NCBI RefSeq assembly: GCF_000012325.1
Contig: NC_003910.7
Span: forward strand, 4,526,001-4,590,000
Length of the DNA: 64,000 bases
Direction of reading: 5' to 3'
From: Colwellia psychrerythraea 34H
GTDB taxonomy: Bacteria > Pseudomonadota > Gammaproteobacteria > Enterobacterales > Alteromonadaceae
This document shows, in pieces, positions 9,665 to 18,254 of this stretch (its first letter is position 1; the number at the start of each line of letters is the position of its first letter). The translations under genes were made by a program, and so were the position numbers. The notes under the pieces are model-generated. The model searched no databases. It was not told the DNA's origin and saw nothing but the letters and a program-made list of their open reading frames with translations.

Positions 9665-10612
9665 ATGCAAAACTTGCATATCAAGCGACCACTAGAGCCT
9701 AAGCAGGCTTTTCAATATCGTGGTCGCTTTGCACCATCCCCTTCCGGTTTACTTCACTTTGGTTCTCTCATCGCTGCTTTAGCGAGTTTTCTTGATGCAA
9801 AAGCGTTTGTTAATGATCACGGCGAGCAAGGAAAATGGTTAATTCGCATCGAAGATATTGATCGGCCTCGTGAGCAAAAAGGCGCCAGCACCGCAATATT
9901 AACGACACTTGAAGCTTTTGGGCTACACTGGGATGAAACTGCGCTTTATCAAAGTACACAATCTCAATACTATCGTGATATTTTATCTAATCTCGCACAA
10001 CAGAAGTTAAGCTATTATTGTCAATGTACTCGCTCTCAAATCAAGGCTATCGGTGGTATCTATCAAGGCCATTGCCGCACAGCTAATTATAAATCACAAG
10101 GCAACGCCACTAGGCTTGTTAACCAATACGGTTTACATCAATTTAATGACCTATTTCAAGATCACGTTGTTTGTAATAAAGCCTTAGCTAATGAAGATTT
10201 TATTATTCATCGCAAAGATGGTTTGTTTGCTTATCAGCTTGCGGTAGTCGCTGATGATATAGCACAGGGCATTACCCATGTTGTCAGAGGCTGTGATTTA
10301 CTCGAACCCACCGCTAGACAGCTGACTCTTTTTCAAACATTAAACAATAGTTTTTTAAAATGCACAACGCCACGATACGGTCACATTCCTTTAGCAATCA
10401 CGAGTGAAGGTTATAAGCTTAGTAAACAAAATAAAGCACCCGCGATTAATAATGCTAACCCACAACCTGCGCTTATTGCGGCGCTAATCTTTTTGGGCCA
10501 AAAATCCATACCTGACTTAGTCAGTGCTAGCGTTGAAGAGATCATTCAATGGGCCATAACTCATTGGCAACGGGACCTTGTTCCCAAAGCTTTTGAAATA
10601 AACATTGATTAA
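9665..10612 (+). CDS. gluQ: Glutamyl-Q tRNA(Asp) synthetase
   Basis: Truncated GluRS paralogue that glutamylates queuosine in the anticodon loop of tRNA(Asp) instead of charging a tRNA 3' end. The 315 residues lack an anticodon-binding domain, as expected. Visible motifs are RFAPSPSGLLHFGSL (HIGH-like), IRIEDIDRPRE, a zinc site formed by CQC plus a later GHC (CQCTRSQI ... YQGHC), HVVRGCDLLEPT, and the KMSKS-like KLSKQNKAP. It follows dksA in the same direction, an arrangement conserved in E. coli. Confidence 0.94.
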   Translation: MQNLHIKRPLEPKQAFQYRGRFAPSPSGLLHFGSLIAALASFLDAKAFVNDHGEQGKWLIRIEDIDRPREQKGASTAILTTLEAFGLHWDETALYQSTQSQYYRDILSNLAQQKLSYYCQCTRSQIKAIGGIYQGHCRTANYKSQGNATRLVNQYGLHQFNDLFQDHVVCNKALANEDFIIHRKDGLFAYQLAVVADDIAQGITHVVRGCDLLEPTARQLTLFQTLNNSFLKCTTPRYGHIPLAITSEGYKLSKQNKAPAINNANPQPALIAALIFLGQKSIPDLVSASVEEIIQWAITHWQRDLVPKAFEINID

Positions 10613-10676
10613 ACTAAGCTAAAGTAGTTTTTGAAGCATTACTCATTTAAAAATATTCGTCCATAAAGGAAATATT

Positions 10677-11369
10677 ATGTCTACTAATACACGCAATACT
10701 ATCGTAATCACTGGTGCCAATCGTGGCATCGGGTATGCCATGGCTAAAATTTTTCAACAACGTGGTGATATCATTTATGCACTTTGTCGTCAAAGCTCTA
10801 AGGATTTAGATGCACTTGGTGTCAATGTGGTTGAGGAAATTGATATTGCAACCCAGGTAGGTATAGAGAAAGCGGTAACATCTCTCAACGGTATCAACAT
10901 TGATTTATTGATCAACAATGCGGGTATTTTACGTGATGAGCAACTTAGTGATTTAAACAAAGACACCATTATTGAGCAATTTAATGTTAACGCGCTTGCG
11001 CCACTCTGTTTGAGTCACGCTTTACTTTCTAACTTATCTTCAGGTAGTAAAATTGGCTTAATCACCTCTAGAATGGGTTCTGTCACTGATAATACTTCAG
11101 GAGGAAGATATGGGTACCGCATGTCAAAAGCGGCGCTTAATATCGCGTCAGTATCATTGGCAAGAGATCTCGATGATAAAAATATTGCAGTCGGGATTTA
11201 TCATCCTGGTTATGTACAAACCGAGATGGTAAATCGCGATGGCGTTTTGAGTAATGGTGACATTAGCGCGAGCGAAGCAGCTGAGCGACTAATTGCCTTA
11301 ATGGATAACTTATCCATGGCAGATTCAGGTGTATTTAAGCACTCAAATGGCGAAACATTACCTTGGTAA
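10677..11369 (+). CDS. Short-chain dehydrogenase/reductase (SDR)
   Basis: Classical-type SDR of 230 residues, NAD(P)-dependent, substrate unknown. Motifs: the nucleotide-binding VITGANRGIG at about residues 9-19, LINNAGIL (NNAG) near residue 80, a Ser in ITSRMGSV, and the catalytic pair in YGYRMSKAALN (YxxxK) near residue 150. PGYVQTEM follows, as in CsgA-like/sniffer SDRs. A good ribosome binding site (AAAGGAAAT) precedes the ATG. It sits between gluQ and pcnB, interrupting the E. coli order, and a MITE-like element starts 3 nt after its stop codon. Confidence 0.85.
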   Translation: MSTNTRNTIVITGANRGIGYAMAKIFQQRGDIIYALCRQSSKDLDALGVNVVEEIDIATQVGIEKAVTSLNGINIDLLINNAGILRDEQLSDLNKDTIIEQFNVNALAPLCLSHALLSNLSSGSKIGLITSRMGSVTDNTSGGRYGYRMSKAALNIASVSLARDLDDKNIAVGIYHPGYVQTEMVNRDGVLSNGDISASEAAERLIALMDNLSMADSGVFKHSNGETLPW

Positions 11370-11372
11370 ATT

Positions 11373-11652
11373 TAGGATCTGTTGATTTTTTGCGGTTAAA
11401 TTTTGTTCGCTTTTTTAAAAGAGAGTAAAGCGCTTTAATCGCGGCGAGTAGTGTGTAGCCTAGTCATTCTAAGCAAATTCTACTCAACAAAGAGTAAAAC
11501 ACTTTTAGCCGAATCCTTCGGACAGCATTTGTTGGACATTTTTACGGCGTTATCGCCTTTTTATGTGGAACAACCACATAGCAAAGGCTCTGCCTTGTAT
11601 AAATACCCAGCAAACCGCTGCAAAAACAATCTCGAAAGATTAACAGACCCTA
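11373..11652. mobile_element. MITE-like element with IS630/Tc1-type TA ends
   Basis: A non-coding block of 280 bp bounded by imperfect inverted repeats: left TAGGATCTGTTGATTTTT, and right end whose reverse complement reads TAGGGTCTGTTAATCTTT (15 of 18 identical). Both ends start with TA, as expected if TA is the duplicated target of an IS630/Tc1-type transposase. The internal open frame of about 70 codons on the plus strand has no protein-like features. It sits exactly between the SDR stop codon and a terminator hairpin. No transposase that could mobilise it is in the window. Confidence 0.7.
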
Positions 11653-11675
11653 GTCTAAATAAGTCAGTTTAAGAA

Positions 11676-11711
11676 AGAAAAATGAGCTTTGCTTCTCAAG
11701 CTTATTTTTCT
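11676..11711. terminator. Intrinsic terminator upstream of pcnB
   Basis: A 14-bp stem (AGAAAAATGAGCTT paired with AAGCTTATTTTTCT, one G-T pair) and an 8-nt loop, with A and T runs inside the stem arms, usable in both directions. It separates the SDR/MITE segment from pcnB. Confidence 0.75.
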
Positions 11712-11817
11712 ATCCTTTTTTTGCTGCTTTTTCATGCTATTTGCCATGACAGTTATTCTCTTTTGCCCTCCACTGTTATATCATTGCGCCACTATTTTAT
11801 GTCTGTATTAAAGGCCT

Positions 11818-13293
11818 GTGACTATCAAAAGCGTTATTAATTTATGCAAAAGAGTTTTCTCCAAAAAAGTGAGTAAAACTATCGCCAAAACGACCCCTAA
11901 AAAGGACGCTAAGAAAAGCGCCCGTAGCAACACTAATGTTACAACTGCATCCTTTGATAACCCATTGATCTTCTCACGAGATCAGCATCCCGTTTCACGT
12001 AAATTACTTAGCCCAAATGCACTTAAAGTATTATATCGCTTAAATAAAGGTGGTTTTGATGCCTACCTTGTTGGTGGCGGCGTTCGTGATATTTTATTAG
12101 GCTTTAAACCTAAAGATTTTGATATTGCAACAAATGCGACACCTGATGAAATTAAAGAGCTGTTTAGAAATTGTCGCTTAATTGGTAGACGTTTTCGCTT
12201 AGCACACATTGTTTTTGGTCGTGAAATAATTGAGGTTGCAACCTTTAGGGGCCATCACGATAATGCTTCTGAACAAGAAAAAAGCTGCAAGAAAACCTCT
12301 AAGCAAAGCGAAGATGGCATGCTATTGCGTGACAACATATACGGTAGTATCGAGGAAGATGCTGAACGTAGAGACTTCACTATCAATGCGTTATATTACT
12401 CAGCTAAAGACTTTAAAGTTTATGATTTTGCTAATGGCGTTCAAGATGTAAACGATAAGGTGATTCGCTTAATTGGCGATCCTGAAACTCGTTACCGTGA
12501 AGATCCAGTACGTATGCTACGAGCCATTCGCTTTGCTACCAAGCTTGATATGCAAATAAGTGATGATACTAAAGCACCGATCAAAGAATTATCTACTTTA
12601 ATGGCCAATATTCCTGCGGCTCGTTTATTTGAAGAATTCTTAAAAATGTTCATTGCAGGTAAAGCTGTCGCTAACTTTGAGCAACTACGTAGTTATAACC
12701 TCTTTGGCTATTTCTTCCCTGCTGTTGAACAAGCACTTAACGATGAATCAGACCAGCAACGTTTTTTACTCGACTTTATTATGCTGGCGATGGAAAACAC
12801 TGACAAACGCATAAACAATGATCAACGAGTAACGCCTGCGTTTTTATTTGCTGCTATGCTTTGGTATCCATTACAAAAGCATATTCAACAAATTAAAGTC
12901 ACGACTCAACTGACTCCACAAGATATCTTCTTTGCTGCCCTAAATGAAATAATGCCAGAGCAGCAACGCAGTATTGCGATTCCTAAACGTTTCCAAGCCG
13001 TCATTAAAGATATTTGGATCCTGCAAGATAAGTTAGGCCGCCGCGAAGGAAAACGAGCATTTAAAACGATAGAGCATCCTAAATTTAGAGCAGGTTATGA
13101 CTTCTTGTTACTACGCGCACAAATAGAAGATACTGATGAGCTTAAAGAATTGGCACACTGGTGGACAGATTTTCAAGAGGTCTCAAACGAAGCTCGTCTT
13201 CAAATGATCAAAGGCGTAAAATTACCACAAGGCGCAAAAAGGCGCCCAGCAAAGAAACGTCGTAAGCCTGCTGCAAAACCACCTGAAGCATAA
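11818..13293 (+). CDS. pcnB: Poly(A) polymerase I (polynucleotide adenylyltransferase)
   Basis: Adds poly(A) tails to RNA 3' ends, promoting decay by exonucleases. The 491 residues have a basic N-terminal extension (K-rich to about residue 45), then the class II nucleotidyltransferase core: YLVGGGVRDILLG, the catalytic DxD in KPKDFDIATNATP, RFRLAHIVFG, and the tRNA-NT-type RRDFTINALYY followed by IRLIGDPETRYREDPVRMLRAIRFA. The C terminus is rich in Lys/Arg/Pro, as in E. coli PcnB. The start is GTG, with AAAGG just upstream. GTG is plausible because PcnB initiates poorly in other bacteria (known for E. coli, which uses AUU). folK follows 10 nt downstream. Confidence 0.95.
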   Translation: MTIKSVINLCKRVFSKKVSKTIAKTTPKKDAKKSARSNTNVTTASFDNPLIFSRDQHPVSRKLLSPNALKVLYRLNKGGFDAYLVGGGVRDILLGFKPKDFDIATNATPDEIKELFRNCRLIGRRFRLAHIVFGREIIEVATFRGHHDNASEQEKSCKKTSKQSEDGMLLRDNIYGSIEEDAERRDFTINALYYSAKDFKVYDFANGVQDVNDKVIRLIGDPETRYREDPVRMLRAIRFATKLDMQISDDTKAPIKELSTLMANIPAARLFEEFLKMFIAGKAVANFEQLRSYNLFGYFFPAVEQALNDESDQQRFLLDFIMLAMENTDKRINNDQRVTPAFLFAAMLWYPLQKHIQQIKVTTQLTPQDIFFAALNEIMPEQQRSIAIPKRFQAVIKDIWILQDKLGRREGKRAFKTIEHPKFRAGYDFLLLRAQIEDTDELKELAHWWTDFQEVSNEARLQMIKGVKLPQGAKRRPAKKRRKPAAKPPEA

Positions 13294-13303
13294 CGGCAAG
13301 CTG

Positions 13304-13804
13304 ATGCAAAACAAAGTAACAGCTTATATTGGTTTAGGTAGTAACTTATCAGATCCAAGGATTCAGGTGAGCAACGCAGCTAAAGAAATAGGTAAAATAT
13401 CCGCAAGTCATGTTATTGCCTTTTCCTCTTTGTACTTGAGTAAGCCGATGGGCCCACAAGATCAAGATGATTACATCAATGCGGTAATTGCCATCGAGAC
13501 AAGTTTATCTGCACTTGAATTATTAGACGCTTTACAAGCCATAGAAAATTTGGCTGGGCGGGTACGAAAAGATAACCGTTGGGGCGCACGAATTCTCGAT
13601 TGTGATATTTTACTGTACGGTAATGAATTCATAGAGAATGAGCGCTTAATTGTTCCTCACTATGGTATGAAGCTGAGAGAGTTCGTTCTCCTTCCTCTCG
13701 CAGAGATTGCGCCTTCTTTACAATTACCAGACCGTAGCTTAATCAGCGAACTTGCTAGCGAAATCAACAGTAATGGCATAGTCAAATTATCATTATCAAC
13801 ATAA
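13304..13804 (+). CDS. folK: HPPK, 6-hydroxymethyl-7,8-dihydropterin pyrophosphokinase (copy 1)
   Basis: Folate pathway enzyme transferring pyrophosphate from ATP to 6-hydroxymethyl-dihydropterin. The 166 residues show the N-terminal YIGLGSNLSDP, the pterin-binding YLSKPMGPQDQDDYINAV, and the HPPK signature WGARILDCDILLYG with both metal-binding Asp residues. VPHYGMKLREFVLLPLAEI is typical of the pcnB-linked FolK. It lies 10 nt after pcnB, so it is translationally close to it, and precedes panB, as in E. coli. A second, more divergent HPPK lies at 48428-48925. Confidence 0.94.
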   Translation: MQNKVTAYIGLGSNLSDPRIQVSNAAKEIGKISASHVIAFSSLYLSKPMGPQDQDDYINAVIAIETSLSALELLDALQAIENLAGRVRKDNRWGARILDCDILLYGNEFIENERLIVPHYGMKLREFVLLPLAEIAPSLQLPDRSLISELASEINSNGIVKLSLST

Positions 13805-13886
13805 TGAATATTAAAATTATTACCCTTAACAGTATACTCATTAACGCTAACTGCTTAATAAGCTAATTAACCTATTCGGAAAAGTC

Positions 13887-14681
13887 ATGGCTAAAATCAC
13901 TACTGCAAGCTTGCTTAACATGAAACAACAAGGCAAAAAGATATCAACTATTACTGCCTATGATGCCAGCTTTGCAAAATTATTTGATCAAGCAGGCATA
14001 CACGCCATACTTATTGGCGACTCTTTAGGTATGGTATTACAGGGGCAAGACAGCACATTACCTGTGACAATCGAAGATATGGCTTATCATACACGTTGTG
14101 TAAAACGTGGCGTTGAAGAGACCCTTATTATCGCCGATATGCCTTTTATGAGCTATGCCAACGAAGAGCAAGCTCTAGCAAATGCAGCGCTGTTAATGCA
14201 AGCAGGCGCTAGTATGGTAAAAATAGAAGGTGGTGCTTGGCTTAACGGCACTATTTCTGCCCTTGTTGAACGCGGTGTTCCCGTTTGTGCTCATTTAGGT
14301 TTAACACCGCAATCAGTTAATATTTTCGGTGGCTTTAAAGTGCAAGGCCGTGACGATGACAAAGCCCAACAAATGATCGCTGATGCAAAAGCACTTGAAG
14401 CAGCTGGCGCTCAACTATTGGTACTTGAATGTATTCCAGCGATTTTAGGTGAAGCCATCACGCAAGCGCTTACTATTCCAACTATTGGTATAGGCGCAGG
14501 TAAAGACACTGATGGACAAATTTTAGTTATGCACGATGCCTTAGGTATTGCGTGTAATTATATGCCTAAGTTTTCGCGCAACTTCTTAAAAGATACTGGT
14601 GATATTAAAAAAGCCGTTGAGCTCTATATCAGTGAAGTGAGTGAAGGTAACTTCCCAGGTGATGAGCATATATTCAAGTAA
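13887..14681 (+). CDS. panB: Ketopantoate hydroxymethyltransferase
   Basis: First committed step of pantothenate synthesis: transfers a hydroxymethyl group from methylene-THF to ketoisovalerate. The 264 residues match the family length. Motifs: [32 protein letters not shown] (metal-binding Asp), [29 protein letters not shown], and [20 protein letters not shown]. panC follows 110 nt downstream on the same strand; panD is not in the window. Confidence 0.97.
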   Translation: MAKITTASLLNMKQQGKKISTITAYDASFAKLFDQAGIHAILIGDSLGMVLQGQDSTLPVTIEDMAYHTRCVKRGVEETLIIADMPFMSYANEEQALANAALLMQAGASMVKIEGGAWLNGTISALVERGVPVCAHLGLTPQSVNIFGGFKVQGRDDDKAQQMIADAKALEAAGAQLLVLECIPAILGEAITQALTIPTIGIGAGKDTDGQILVMHDALGIACNYMPKFSRNFLKDTGDIKKAVELYISEVSEGNFPGDEHIFK

Positions 14682-14791
14682 TCCCAACAAACAAATGAAT
14701 TTAGTGCTTTTTAGCAAAAATTCAAAACATAGCTCTATTAATAAGATACTAACAATAGAATACTTATAAAAAATAACGGCAAGATAAATTT

Positions 14792-15658
14792 ATGAAAACA
14801 GTCAGTCAAATTAGTGAATTACGTGCACAAGTAAAAGCATGGCGTCAACAAGGTTTAACCGTTGCTTTTGTCCCTACTATGGGTAACTTACATGCAGGCC
14901 ATATTTCGTTAGTAGCTGAAGCACACAAACATGCTGATAAGGTTGTTGCCAGTATTTTTGTGAATCCAATGCAATTTGGCGTAAATGAAGACATTGAAAA
15001 CTACCCGCGCACGATGATCAATGATGAGCAAAAATTGACTGCCGCTGGTACTGATTTACTATTTACACCGTCACCTGACATTATTTACCCCAAAGGCCTC
15101 GCTAAACAAAGCTTTGTTGAAGTACCAAATATCTCTGACGGATATTGTGGGGAGAGTCGTCCTGGTCATTTTCGTGGTGTTGCCACGATTGTCTGTAAAC
15201 TATTTAATCTAGTACAACCAGATGTGGCTTGTTTTGGCTTAAAGGATTATCAGCAAGTACAAGTCATTCAAAGAATGGTTGAAGACTTGTCGATGCCAAT
15301 CACTATAATTCCAGTGGCAACCATAAGAGAAGAAAGTGGTTTGGCTCTGAGTTCTCGTAATGGTTATTTGACAGAGGAAGAGAAAGCTATCGCACCTGCC
15401 CTACACCAAAGCTTACATTGGTTAGGCGAACAAATTAGAGCAGGTTATGCTCAGCAAGATAGTATTGATTTTATTGGCTTAGCTAAACATGCTGCTAAGA
15501 CAATTAATGATGCTGGTTTACACACAGATTATCTACATGTCTGTCACGCAGAAACATTGCAGCCAGCAAGTGAAGATGATACTCAGTTAGTTATTCTAGC
15601 GGCAGCACATTGTGGTAAAGCTCGTTTAATTGATAACTTGCAAGTAAACCTAGCTTAA
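14792..15658 (+). CDS. panC: Pantothenate synthetase
   Basis: Condenses pantoate and beta-alanine with ATP. The 288 residues carry the nucleotidyl-transferase HIGH-type motif in [62 protein letters not shown], and the KMSKS-like [15 protein letters not shown]. Length and motifs are standard. It follows panB and probably shares its transcript. Beta-alanine must come from a panD or another source outside the window. Confidence 0.97.
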   Translation: MKTVSQISELRAQVKAWRQQGLTVAFVPTMGNLHAGHISLVAEAHKHADKVVASIFVNPMQFGVNEDIENYPRTMINDEQKLTAAGTDLLFTPSPDIIYPKGLAKQSFVEVPNISDGYCGESRPGHFRGVATIVCKLFNLVQPDVACFGLKDYQQVQVIQRMVEDLSMPITIIPVATIREESGLALSSRNGYLTEEEKAIAPALHQSLHWLGEQIRAGYAQQDSIDFIGLAKHAAKTINDAGLHTDYLHVCHAETLQPASEDDTQLVILAAAHCGKARLIDNLQVNLA

Positions 15659-15745
15659 CGCCCTTTGCTCATTACTTTAAATGTTTACTTCGCTTATTCT
15701 TTTTAGCTGAGTAAACATTTAATTAGTGCCGATACAATCATAACA

Positions 15746-16258
15746 ATGTCTCATAGTTCATTAAGTTCTTATCCAAAACTGTCGAAGAAAACCGATAAAA
15801 AGGCCATTTTACGCTTCTATAAAGATAACCATTATTCAGCAAGATTTATTGGCTTTGATAATTGCTACCTTATCAAGATGGGTGACAACATTATTGCTAG
15901 CGTAATTATCTCACAAGGCAATAAATCGCAACAGATAGACACAGCTACTGAAGTGACGTCCACCGATATTTTTCAAGACTTGAGCCAAGATAAACCACAA
16001 TACTTACTACATGCATTGCTTGTTTCACCTGATTATCAGAAGCAAGGTTATGCAGTGCAACTACTAAAACATACGATAACGCATCATCAGCCGCTAATTT
16101 GTTTTGCACACACTTCGTTAAGTAAACTATACCTAGAGAATGGATTTACTCTTATTGCAGACGACTTATTGTGTAAATTTTTAAATCCTGCTCTATATAA
16201 TCGATTCCAACTGTATTTAAAACATAAACCTGAACTCAAAGCTTTTATTCATCAATAA
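15746..16258 (+). CDS. GNAT-family N-acetyltransferase
   Basis: A 170-residue protein with a GNAT-like core: YLIKMGDNIIASVIIS (beta4), LLHALLVSPDYQKQGYAVQL (beta4/alpha3 with the acetyl-CoA-binding Q-x-x-G-x-A-like loop QKQGYA), then CFAHTSLSKLYLENGF (the usual C-terminal Y-x-x-x-GF pattern). The N-terminal segment KAILRFYKDNHYSARFIG is seen in small marine gammaproteobacterial acetyltransferases. The acceptor is unknown. It is convergent with the urea transporter gene; I see no terminator in the 61-nt gap. Confidence 0.75.
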   Translation: MSHSSLSSYPKLSKKTDKKAILRFYKDNHYSARFIGFDNCYLIKMGDNIIASVIISQGNKSQQIDTATEVTSTDIFQDLSQDKPQYLLHALLVSPDYQKQGYAVQLLKHTITHHQPLICFAHTSLSKLYLENGFTLIADDLLCKFLNPALYNRFQLYLKHKPELKAFIHQ

Positions 16259-16319
16259 GTGATGTAATAAGAATCAGCCTTGTTTATACAATGCTTGATT
16301 TGAAGAATTAACTAGTCAT

Positions 16320-17192
16320 TTAATCAAAGTCAGCCTTTAATTTAACAATGCCAATCATAAGCCAAGTAGTCATAACAAACGGCGCGGTAAAAGCAGGTAT
16401 GGCTATCATCTCAAAAACTCTTGTAAACAGTACTGAGAATAAAATAGCCAAAATGATAAGCCAATACTTATTAGGGTAGCGATCGACAAGCGCGATAGCG
16501 ACAAGGCAGCCATTGAAACCATAAAGTCCCATCATTGCTTTCTCTTGAGAAAAACCAAAAGTAGTCGCGACCAGCAGGCCGATAAGTGATCCCAATATTG
16601 CCCATACTGCGGTTTTATAGGAACTGAACAGCAGTGCACAACAAAATACTGCACCTGAAAGCCAACTGTCTTGCAGCATAACTTGCCCTACACCACGAAG
16701 AACTCCGTGCAAAGAATCAATGAGTGTCGGTGATATAGAGCCAGTAAAACTCCCCGACATTGGATCTGCTAATCCTACAGAATCAATGATCAACACAATC
16801 GTCCATGTTGAAAGAATAAAGGGTGTAGTCAACGCGGGAATGCTTGGTATTTTAGTTATCATCACATGCATAAGAAGCGCAGAAAAAGCACCTCCCAATA
16901 GCACCAAAACAAGAGAGATAAAACTCAGAGGTAAAAGGGAGAATACTGCGATACCAACCAAAGCAGCATTGAAGCCATAAAAACCTTTAGTTACGCAGTT
17001 TGAATCATACTGAAATAATTTAGCAACGGCTAAACTCGATAAAATTGCCAGTATACATCCTAGCAACATTGTAGGTGAGTTTAATCCAATACCTACCAAA
17101 AATAGGAAGCCAGTGACAGTATTTGATTGCAACATAACTTGAGCTAAGCTACTTAAAAAACGTTTAGTGAAATTTTCAGCTGGATAATTCAT
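16320..17192 (-). CDS. Urea transporter (UT family)
   Basis: Inner-membrane urea channel-like protein of 290 residues, almost entirely hydrophobic with about 10 membrane segments in two homologous halves. Each half carries the UT signature: IPALTTPFILSTW near residue 130 and IPAFTAPFVMTTW near residue 270, together with GFYGFNAALVGIA and GLYGFNGCLVAIA. These pairs are the internal duplication known from UT-B and bacterial urea channels. No urease or amidase gene is nearby, so use for urea uptake is inferred from the family only. It is monocistronic, as far as can be seen. Confidence 0.9.
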   Translation of the reverse strand: MNYPAENFTKRFLSSLAQVMLQSNTVTGFLFLVGIGLNSPTMLLGCILAILSSLAVAKLFQYDSNCVTKGFYGFNAALVGIAVFSLLPLSFISLVLVLLGGAFSALLMHVMITKIPSIPALTTPFILSTWTIVLIIDSVGLADPMSGSFTGSISPTLIDSLHGVLRGVGQVMLQDSWLSGAVFCCALLFSSYKTAVWAILGSLIGLLVATTFGFSQEKAMMGLYGFNGCLVAIALVDRYPNKYWLIILAILFSVLFTRVFEMIAIPAFTAPFVMTTWLMIGIVKLKADFD

Positions 17193-17341
17193 GATTATTT
17201 ATTGACCGCAAAACTGTATCGACAGTAACAAGTCAAGCTGCGACTTATCCTAACGGTTATACCGCTAGAATAAAGGAAGGATAACCTTAGGTATTCACTA
17301 CCACTAAAACTATCAGTGGCTAGTGAAATTAGTGTTTAAAG

Positions 17342-17785
17342 CTAGTTGCTACTAATATACTTTAGCGTTGTTATCACTTTTTCAACCGATGTAGCCCAAG
17401 CTTGTGCACTGGCATCCACTTCTTTTAACGGGTGAATCAACTCTTCACTATGTAAGGTAATATAAGGCTTATCTAATGCAGCGCAATAACCGGCATCAAA
17501 AGCAGCATTCCATTGTTTGTATTTATCACCAAAACGGATAATAGCAACATCACAACGCTCAATAAGCGTTTTTGTTCGTATGGCGTTCACTTTGGCCGAT
17601 TTATTATCACGCCAAAACTGTTCTGTTTCAGCACCAAGATGATCACCCGCACTATCACTCGTTTCATGATGAGTAACCGCCGAAGAAAAGACGATGTTTA
17701 AGTTGCTCTCTTGGCAACCTTGAATAATTTTTTCGCGCCAATCGGTATGAATTTCACCGGAAAGATATACTGATAATTTCATCAT
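17342..17785 (-). CDS. YtoQ family protein
   Basis: A 147-residue cytosolic protein of the YtoQ family, related in fold to nucleoside 2-deoxyribosyltransferases. Visible features are the N-terminal LSVYLSGEIHTDWRE, the central HHETSDSAGDHLG and EQFWRDNKSAKVNAIRT, and CDVAIIRFGDKYKQWNAAFDAG with an acidic/amide cluster like the nucleoside-processing pocket. The reaction is unknown. Two ATGs (MMKL) are possible starts, one codon apart. Two IclR-like palindromes lie 77-119 nt upstream and may control it. Confidence 0.85.
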   Translation of the reverse strand: MMKLSVYLSGEIHTDWREKIIQGCQESNLNIVFSSAVTHHETSDSAGDHLGAETEQFWRDNKSAKVNAIRTKTLIERCDVAIIRFGDKYKQWNAAFDAGYCAALDKPYITLHSEELIHPLKEVDASAQAWATSVEKVITTLKYISSN

Positions 17786-17861
17786 TAAGCCCCTAGTTAG
17801 AGTTAGCTAAAGCTATATTTAGCGAAGGTTATATTTACCCATAATACATGAATTATTGTTG

Positions 17862-17904
17862 TTCACTATGTGAATATAATGGAATAACATTCCACTATGT
17901 GGGA
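17862..17904. promoter_or_regulatory. Paired IclR-like palindromic operators upstream of ytoQ-type gene
   Basis: Two related palindromes, TTCACTATGTGAA (17862-17874) and TTCCACTATGTGGGA (17890-17904), share the core CACTATGTG with centres 28-29 bp apart. The form TTC-CACTATGTG-GAA resembles operators of IclR-family regulators. The only gene reading away from them nearby is the ytoQ-type gene on the minus strand. No IclR gene is in the window. Confidence 0.5.
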
Positions 17905-18032
17905 TACAACAAAAATGGGGGTGTGTTTAATTTTAAGCGAAATTGAAATAAAACGGGATTTAAACTCAAAATGCTAATCCATCATAACAATCTTGCTAAA
18001 AGGCGACAGACAAAACCAACATTGTAAGTTAT

Positions 18033-18070
18033 AAAGCCCTTTTGTAGTTAAGTAACCATAAAAGGGCTTT
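18033..18070. terminator. Hairpin downstream of uraA
   Basis: An 11-bp perfect inverted repeat (AAAGCCCTTTT / AAAAGGGCTTT) with a 16-nt loop. On the minus strand it lies about 185 nt after the uraA stop, with the MITE at 18071-18227 inserted between stop and hairpin. This suggests the element separated uraA from its terminator. Confidence 0.65.
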
Positions 18071-18227
18071 ATACCAATACCATTAAATTATTGCCCACTT
18101 GTGTTGGTTAAAATACTCCAAGGCAGCGTTGCTCTCAATCCCAATAGCCTGCTATTGGTCAATCAAGCGCCTACCCTTGAATTACTTTTCCTACGCAATC
18201 AGCTCACAAACTTAATGGAATTGGTAT
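18071..18227. mobile_element. Short MITE-like element, about 157 bp
   Basis: Bounded by inverted repeats ATACCAATACCATTAA (left) and TTAATGGAATTGGTAT (right), 15 of 16 positions complementary. It has an internal CCCAATAGCCTGCTATTGGT palindrome and no coding capacity. A decayed relative may lie at 7225-7290. It sits between the uraA stop codon and a terminator hairpin. Confidence 0.65.
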
Positions 18228-18254
18228 TAGTTGTTTCAATTAACAGAGAATGTT

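Noticed and set aside
11451..11672. Plus-strand open frame of 73 codons
   Set aside because: Lies mostly within the inverted-repeat element, has no ribosome binding site and no protein-like pattern.
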